Below are positions 60,447-64,000 of a stretch of 64,000 bases of DNA, piece after piece. Position 1 is the first letter of the stretch; each line of letters starts with the position of its first letter. A program made the translations under genes and the position numbers. The DNA lies in NCBI GenBank assembly GCA_022393335.1, contig JAJEKB010021331.1:861313-925312 (forward strand). The letters run 5' to 3'. The notes beneath the pieces are model-generated. The model did not search any database and had not been told where the DNA came from. It saw only the letters and a program-made list of their open reading frames with translations. This DNA is from Macrotrachela quadricornifera. Lineage: Eukaryota > Rotifera > Eurotatoria > Philodinida > Philodinidae.

Positions 60447-61060
60447 GACGTGCGGACAAACACATCGTCGGTTTCGGGATTGAGATCCTGACTGCAGTCA
60501 AGGGAATGTCTATGACAACCTTTAATCTATGTAAACAACCCCATGTTTCATCCGAATAATAGTGACAATACTGAGGACTCATCATGCCATTTCTATAATG
60601 GCCTGCCCAACTCCCTGGTTTTTCACTATTATTTTGGAACAATATCCTAGTGTTCGAGGCAAACGATAGCATTTTGGGGTGCCTTCATAGTATAACACTT
60701 CAAGAGCTAGACGTATCTTCATGGTATAGAAGTTCAGGAACTACGGATGCCTTCATAGCATAGGACTTGAGGAGCTACAGGTACCTTCATAGTATACAGC
60801 TTTGGGACCTCTCGGTATATCCATTGTATAAGGCTTGAGGAGCTACAGTTAAACTTATAGTATGCTACTTTAGAACCTATGAGTTCCTCTATAGAGTAGG
60901 ACTTGAGGAGCCATGCTTACCTGCATACTATAGCAGTTCAGGACCTAAGATTATCCCCATAGTATAGCAGTTGAGGATGTTTTTTTGACCTTTGACCTTG
61001 CGGACAAACACACCGACAATTTTGGGAATTTAGACCCTGATCTACAGTCAAGGGAATAAA
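60447..61060 (+). repeat. Composite dispersed repeat, copy B
   Basis: A direct-repeat module (60447-60535: gcggacaaacac..., gactgcagtcaagggaatgt) is followed by one middle module (about 60536-60680: ccccatgtttcat, gacaatactgagg). Then come about eight ~38-bp minisatellite units (60685-60975: cttcatagtataggacttga and ggagctac-type) and a second direct-repeat module (60985-61060: gcggacaaacacaccgacaa, ctacagtcaagggaat). The order is the same as at 34243-34865. There is no coding frame. Confidence 0.7.
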
Positions 61061-61109
61061 GGATTCAGATAAAGTACTGAAGACAGAAGAAATGACATCT
61101 TATCCTTAA

Positions 61110-61193
61110 CCTTCTGGTCAAGAAAGAAGCAAAACAAAGTGCTTTTCTATACAGTTTTTCATTAAACTATATCATCGCCTCGAATGTATTAAT
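61110..61193 (+). mobile_element. Relic of a piggyBac 3' end
   Basis: The sequence ends atcgcctcgaatgta, then TTAA-like (ttaa at 61190-61193), matching the end at 15090-15109 (atcgcctcgaatgtgttaa). The A/T-rich part just before is also similar, but the subterminal hairpin is missing. Confidence 0.55.
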
Positions 61194-61296
61194 AATCCAT
61201 CAAAAGTCAAAGTTATTATCTATGATGAAGAAAATGCCGATGTTTGATATTTTTCGAATTTGTAATTGATAGTCTTGCTTTTGAAAATCATAAAAT

Positions 61297-61575
61297 GTGA
61301 AAAGTTTGTTGCAGATTGAGGTGACGACTAGAGCAGCACACTTATTTATAAACTATTTGACAATCGTTCTCAAAATAAATAGAATGGATTCAGTCGAGGG
61401 TACACCTGTCAGGTATGGTCTGGTCAACAATGAGAATTTATTCTCTAATTCATCAATTTTGTTGCCGGATCTTTCTCATGTTATTCTCTCGACTGAGAGT
61501 ATTGATGAAGTCATTTTTCTTCCAATCGTATGTAGTTATGAAGAGTTATTAGGTAAATGGACGTACCGATTGTAG
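61297..61575 (+). CDS. Short hypothetical frame
   Basis: This is a 92-codon frame with no recognised family. An internal methionine (MDSVEGTPVRYGLVNNENLF) could be a start. It follows the piggyBac relic and may be chance or the end of an unrecognised transposon gene. Confidence 0.2.
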   Translation: MKSLLQIEVTTRAAHLFINYLTIVLKINRMDSVEGTPVRYGLVNNENLFSNSSILLPDLSHVILSTESIDEVIFLPIVCSYEELLGKWTYRL

Positions 61576-61818
61576 AGTGTGTATGAACATTTTGATTAGA
61601 GAATAATGTTTAGAATAATCGAATATTGTCAAGGATTGATGATTTTAAAGTGTTTCATAGTCTTAGTATATTTAAATAGTGATTTCAACGGTTTGAAAAA
61701 ATCTACTATAAATGTGTGATTCCTTCGGTCGAAAGCGTGACATATGAATCTATGACTTTCCATTGAATTATTATCTAAAATTTAATTGTTTAAATAAATT
61801 TTAATTCCATAATTTCCA

Positions 61819-63042
61819 TTAACAATTTGAATATCTTGAAATTTGTATAATTTGATTTTCTAATGAAGATAATTTATCTTGATTATATTCATATGAAGTT
61901 AGAAGATGAATTAATGATAGTTTCGGTAAATGTTCTATTGGATATAATAGAAATTTATCACATTTAATATGACATATTAATTGTTCGAGATTTGAAAATA
62001 TTAAACAAAATTTAATCATTTGATTTAAATCATAAAATGGATTTGGACGTATTTTAAATTCATTATATGAATATTCATCTTCATAAAACATTTTTAATAT
62101 CTTAATATATTTATTTAAATGAATTCATAAATCATTATTATGAAATAAGTCTAATAAATAATCAGGACGAATAGTTAATGATGAGAGATTTAGTGTTTGT
62201 TTTAATAATTGAAATAGAATTGTTGATGATATTATATCAGTTATATCTATTATATTAGATAAATAAACCATTTTATTTAATGATTGAATATATATTAAAT
62301 TAAATGTAAAATCTTCTATTTCATTATATGAGTGTTGAAATGTGAACGATTTAACATTAGGAAAATAATATTGACATTCTTCTCTTAATCACTAAATTGA
62401 CATTTAAATGACATTAGAATTCTTTATAGATATATTATTATTATTCTATTAAGGAACAGTTTCAATTTTAAAATATTTTAATTGAGATGAATTTTCTAAT
62501 AAAGTTATTAATTCAGTTAAATAACAATAATCAATTATTAAATTAGTAATTGATGATATATTATTAAGAATTTTATAATTTGTTGGTAATTCGGGAAATA
62601 TAAATGTATGCATTTTATTATTTGATATTAATGATATTGTATTATATATAATATCTCTACAACCAGTCCATTTAAAATAAGATAATTATGATATTATTGG
62701 TAAGAAAGATTTTATTTGTGAAATATTATCTTTTGTTACATCGATTAAAGTTAATGATTGAAGATTGAGAAATTCTAATGATGAAAAATATGAAAAAAAT
62801 GGTTGAATTTGCCAATATGTATTTTTATTTGATAATATTTCAATACAAAATTGCTTAAATATTGTTTGATCAACATTTTCAAAATTAATATATAATCGAA
62901 GTTTTTCAATAAGTTTATTTATACGATCATTTAATAGATAAAATCCATATAAAATATCAATTAAATTAAGATATTGAAAACATTCAAGAAGAATTTCATT
63001 TGGTAAATATTCAAATTTCATATTTAAAGACGAGATTTTCAC
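61819..63042 (-). pseudogene. F-box protein pseudogene
   Basis: Starting at 63042 (or the internal ATG giving MKFEYLPNEILLECFQYLNL), the frame shows an F-box (YLPNEILLECFQYL, then DILYGFYLLNDRIN). It continues through LRR-like sequence typical of rotifer F-box proteins. In-frame stops follow at about 62686-62688, at about 62455 and near 62128, with readable coding between them (LSYFKWTGCRDIIYN, FKIETVP, FTFQHSYNEIEDF, SLIHLLTSYEYNQ). It lacks the 84-nt exon periodicity of the gene at 23359 and belongs to another F-box subfamily. Confidence 0.7.
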
Positions 63043-63424
63043 CTTTATTCAGATATATACACGTCACGATAACAAACTTCTTTCTTGTTTTTTCTGTGTG
63101 GAAATTACATCAAACCGGTTATTTTATACTTTATCTCTTCTAATAAAAATGACAAACCTTATCGTTCTTTGTCGAAGTGACATGTCAATATTTGATATAA
63201 TCATATGCAATAATAAATTACCAATCATAGAATTACAACAAATCTATGACAACATACATTTATAACAAAAAAATAAAAAGATTAATGCTTTAAATGATTT
63301 ATCCTTGAATATTATTTATTTTCTCTCAATATTAATTTTCCTCTCATAGTTTGTTAATTCCATAAGATTTAAAACAAGTTCTTTTTTCTTATATATATAA
63401 AAAAATCAAGGGAGAGAAGCTGAC
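63043..63424. other. Gene-free stretch
   Basis: AT-rich spacer upstream of the F-box pseudogene; nothing recognised. Confidence 0.4.
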
Positions 63425-63480
63425 TGGAGTTCCTCGGAATCCCTCAGAGTCCTTTGGAGTCCTTCAATGCCACTCAGAGT
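63425..63480. repeat. GGAGTCC-type repeat island
   Basis: Imperfect units ggagttcctcgg, aatccctcagagtcc, tttggagtcc and ttcaatgccactcagagt lie next to the Penelope-like fragment. Similar gagtcccggagtcc recurs at 63979-63992 on its other side and, more loosely, at 20483-20550 and 22935-23056. Confidence 0.5.
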
Positions 63481-63586
63481 TTCATAAAAACTTCTTCATA
63501 TATCCAGAAGCCCATTATAGAATTTGCAACATCAGATGAAATAAATGTAAGCGTCGATTTAGAAACGAACGTACACCGTCTTTCTC

Positions 63587-63997
63587 TTATCTGTAATCAG
63601 CATATTCATAATTCGAAAACTTTAAATTAAAGAAAATATCGTTTTCATAATAAATGGAAGTATAACAGCGGCTTTGTATAAAACTTTTGAAGTTCCTAAG
63701 TATTTTTGGTAAACCATAGAGACGAGCTGGTCTCGAACCTATTGGTTTAGCTATTCCACATTCTTCATTAGTAATGAAATCTTCTTTTAATAATCTTAAT
63801 AACAAACGATTTAGATGATCTTCATTTTTGATTGTTGGATCTCCATAAATATGTTTGAATGTTGATTTATCTTTGAGAAGACTTTCCATTTTACTAACGT
63901 TGTCACCTTTGTCCATTATAACAATATCACGAACTGTGTCTGGTTTTATCAAGGAGGAAAAGCTCATTCCAATCTTATGGAGTCCCGGAGTCCTCAA
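63587..63997 (-). pseudogene. Penelope-like retroelement, reverse-transcriptase N-terminal part
   Basis: The minus-strand frame reads IVIMDKGDNVSKMESLLKDK, then STFKHIYGDPTIKNEDHLNR, LLKEDFITNEE and GSRPARLYGLPKI. This series (MDK..Y..KM...L.D..TF, DPT, GSRPARLYGLPKIHK) is the region just before and at the start of the reverse-transcriptase fingers in Penelope-like elements. Instead of the histidine-lysine and PLRPI that normally follow, the sequence reads LRNFKSFIQSRCY and stops, so the palm with its catalytic aspartates is missing on this side. The 5' part lies beyond the window. Confidence 0.7.
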
Positions 63998-64000
63998 AAA

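Overview
The window is AT-rich animal DNA that most resembles a bdelloid rotifer genome. The evidence is very short spliceosomal introns (about 48-80 bp, GT-AG with one likely GC-AG), a Penelope-type reverse transcriptase fragment, an F-box/LRR gene built from dozens of identical-length exons, an IRG-type GTPase, KY-type transglutaminase-like sequence, and a dense mixture of Tc1/mariner, piggyBac and MULE transposons with LINE remnants. The assignment is inferred from gene content and intron style. No rRNA, convincing tRNA or mitochondrial marker is present to confirm it.

Layout: 1-9.1 kb holds an almost complete Tc1/mariner-type element (900-2690), a dead mariner (about 4261-5238) and degenerate ~300-bp repeats. 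9.1-11.8 kb holds an intact two-exon gene joining a ubiquitin-like region, a VWA domain and an E2 (UBC) domain. 13.1-15.1 kb is a cytochrome P450 cut just after its haem-binding loop by the 3' end of a piggyBac element. 16.4-18.3 kb (minus) is a KY/transglutaminase-like pseudogene. 18.3-23.1 kb is mobile-element debris: an 856-bp fold-back element, a 2-kb element sitting in a GATA microsatellite, a tandem array that looks like repeated micro-exons, and islands of GGAGTCC-type palindromes. 23.36-28.34 kb is an intact F-box/LRR gene of about 34 exons, nearly all 84 nt. 29-34.9 kb carries dispersed repeats and a piggyBac element with perfect ends but a broken transposase.

The second half: 35.3-36.4 kb is a six-exon single-pass membrane protein with a PAN/apple-like ectodomain. 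39.8-41.5 kb (minus) is an SLC18/VMAT-like transporter interrupted by a 400-base assembly gap. 42-48.8 kb has LINE remnants, a degraded MULE with a FLYWCH finger, piggyBac relics and a small pseudogene. 51.6-53.1 kb is a non-autonomous TIR element. 53.6-54.8 kb is an IRG-like GTPase. 55.8-57.3 kb (minus) is an intact eight-exon gamma-glutamyl hydrolase. 57.7-61.2 kb is repeats. 61.8-63.0 kb (minus) is an F-box pseudogene. 63.6-64 kb (minus) is a Penelope-like reverse transcriptase fragment.

The genes do not form one pathway; they are independent single-copy genes in a repeat-rich, probably accessory region. The most interesting points are the Ubl-VWA-E2 fusion, the periodic F-box/LRR gene with one exact intron loss, the piggyBac subterminal hairpin whose stem covaries between two element families, and a composite dispersed repeat with terminal direct repeats and an internal minisatellite. 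Splice sites, domains and repeats were read by eye; no database or folding program was run.
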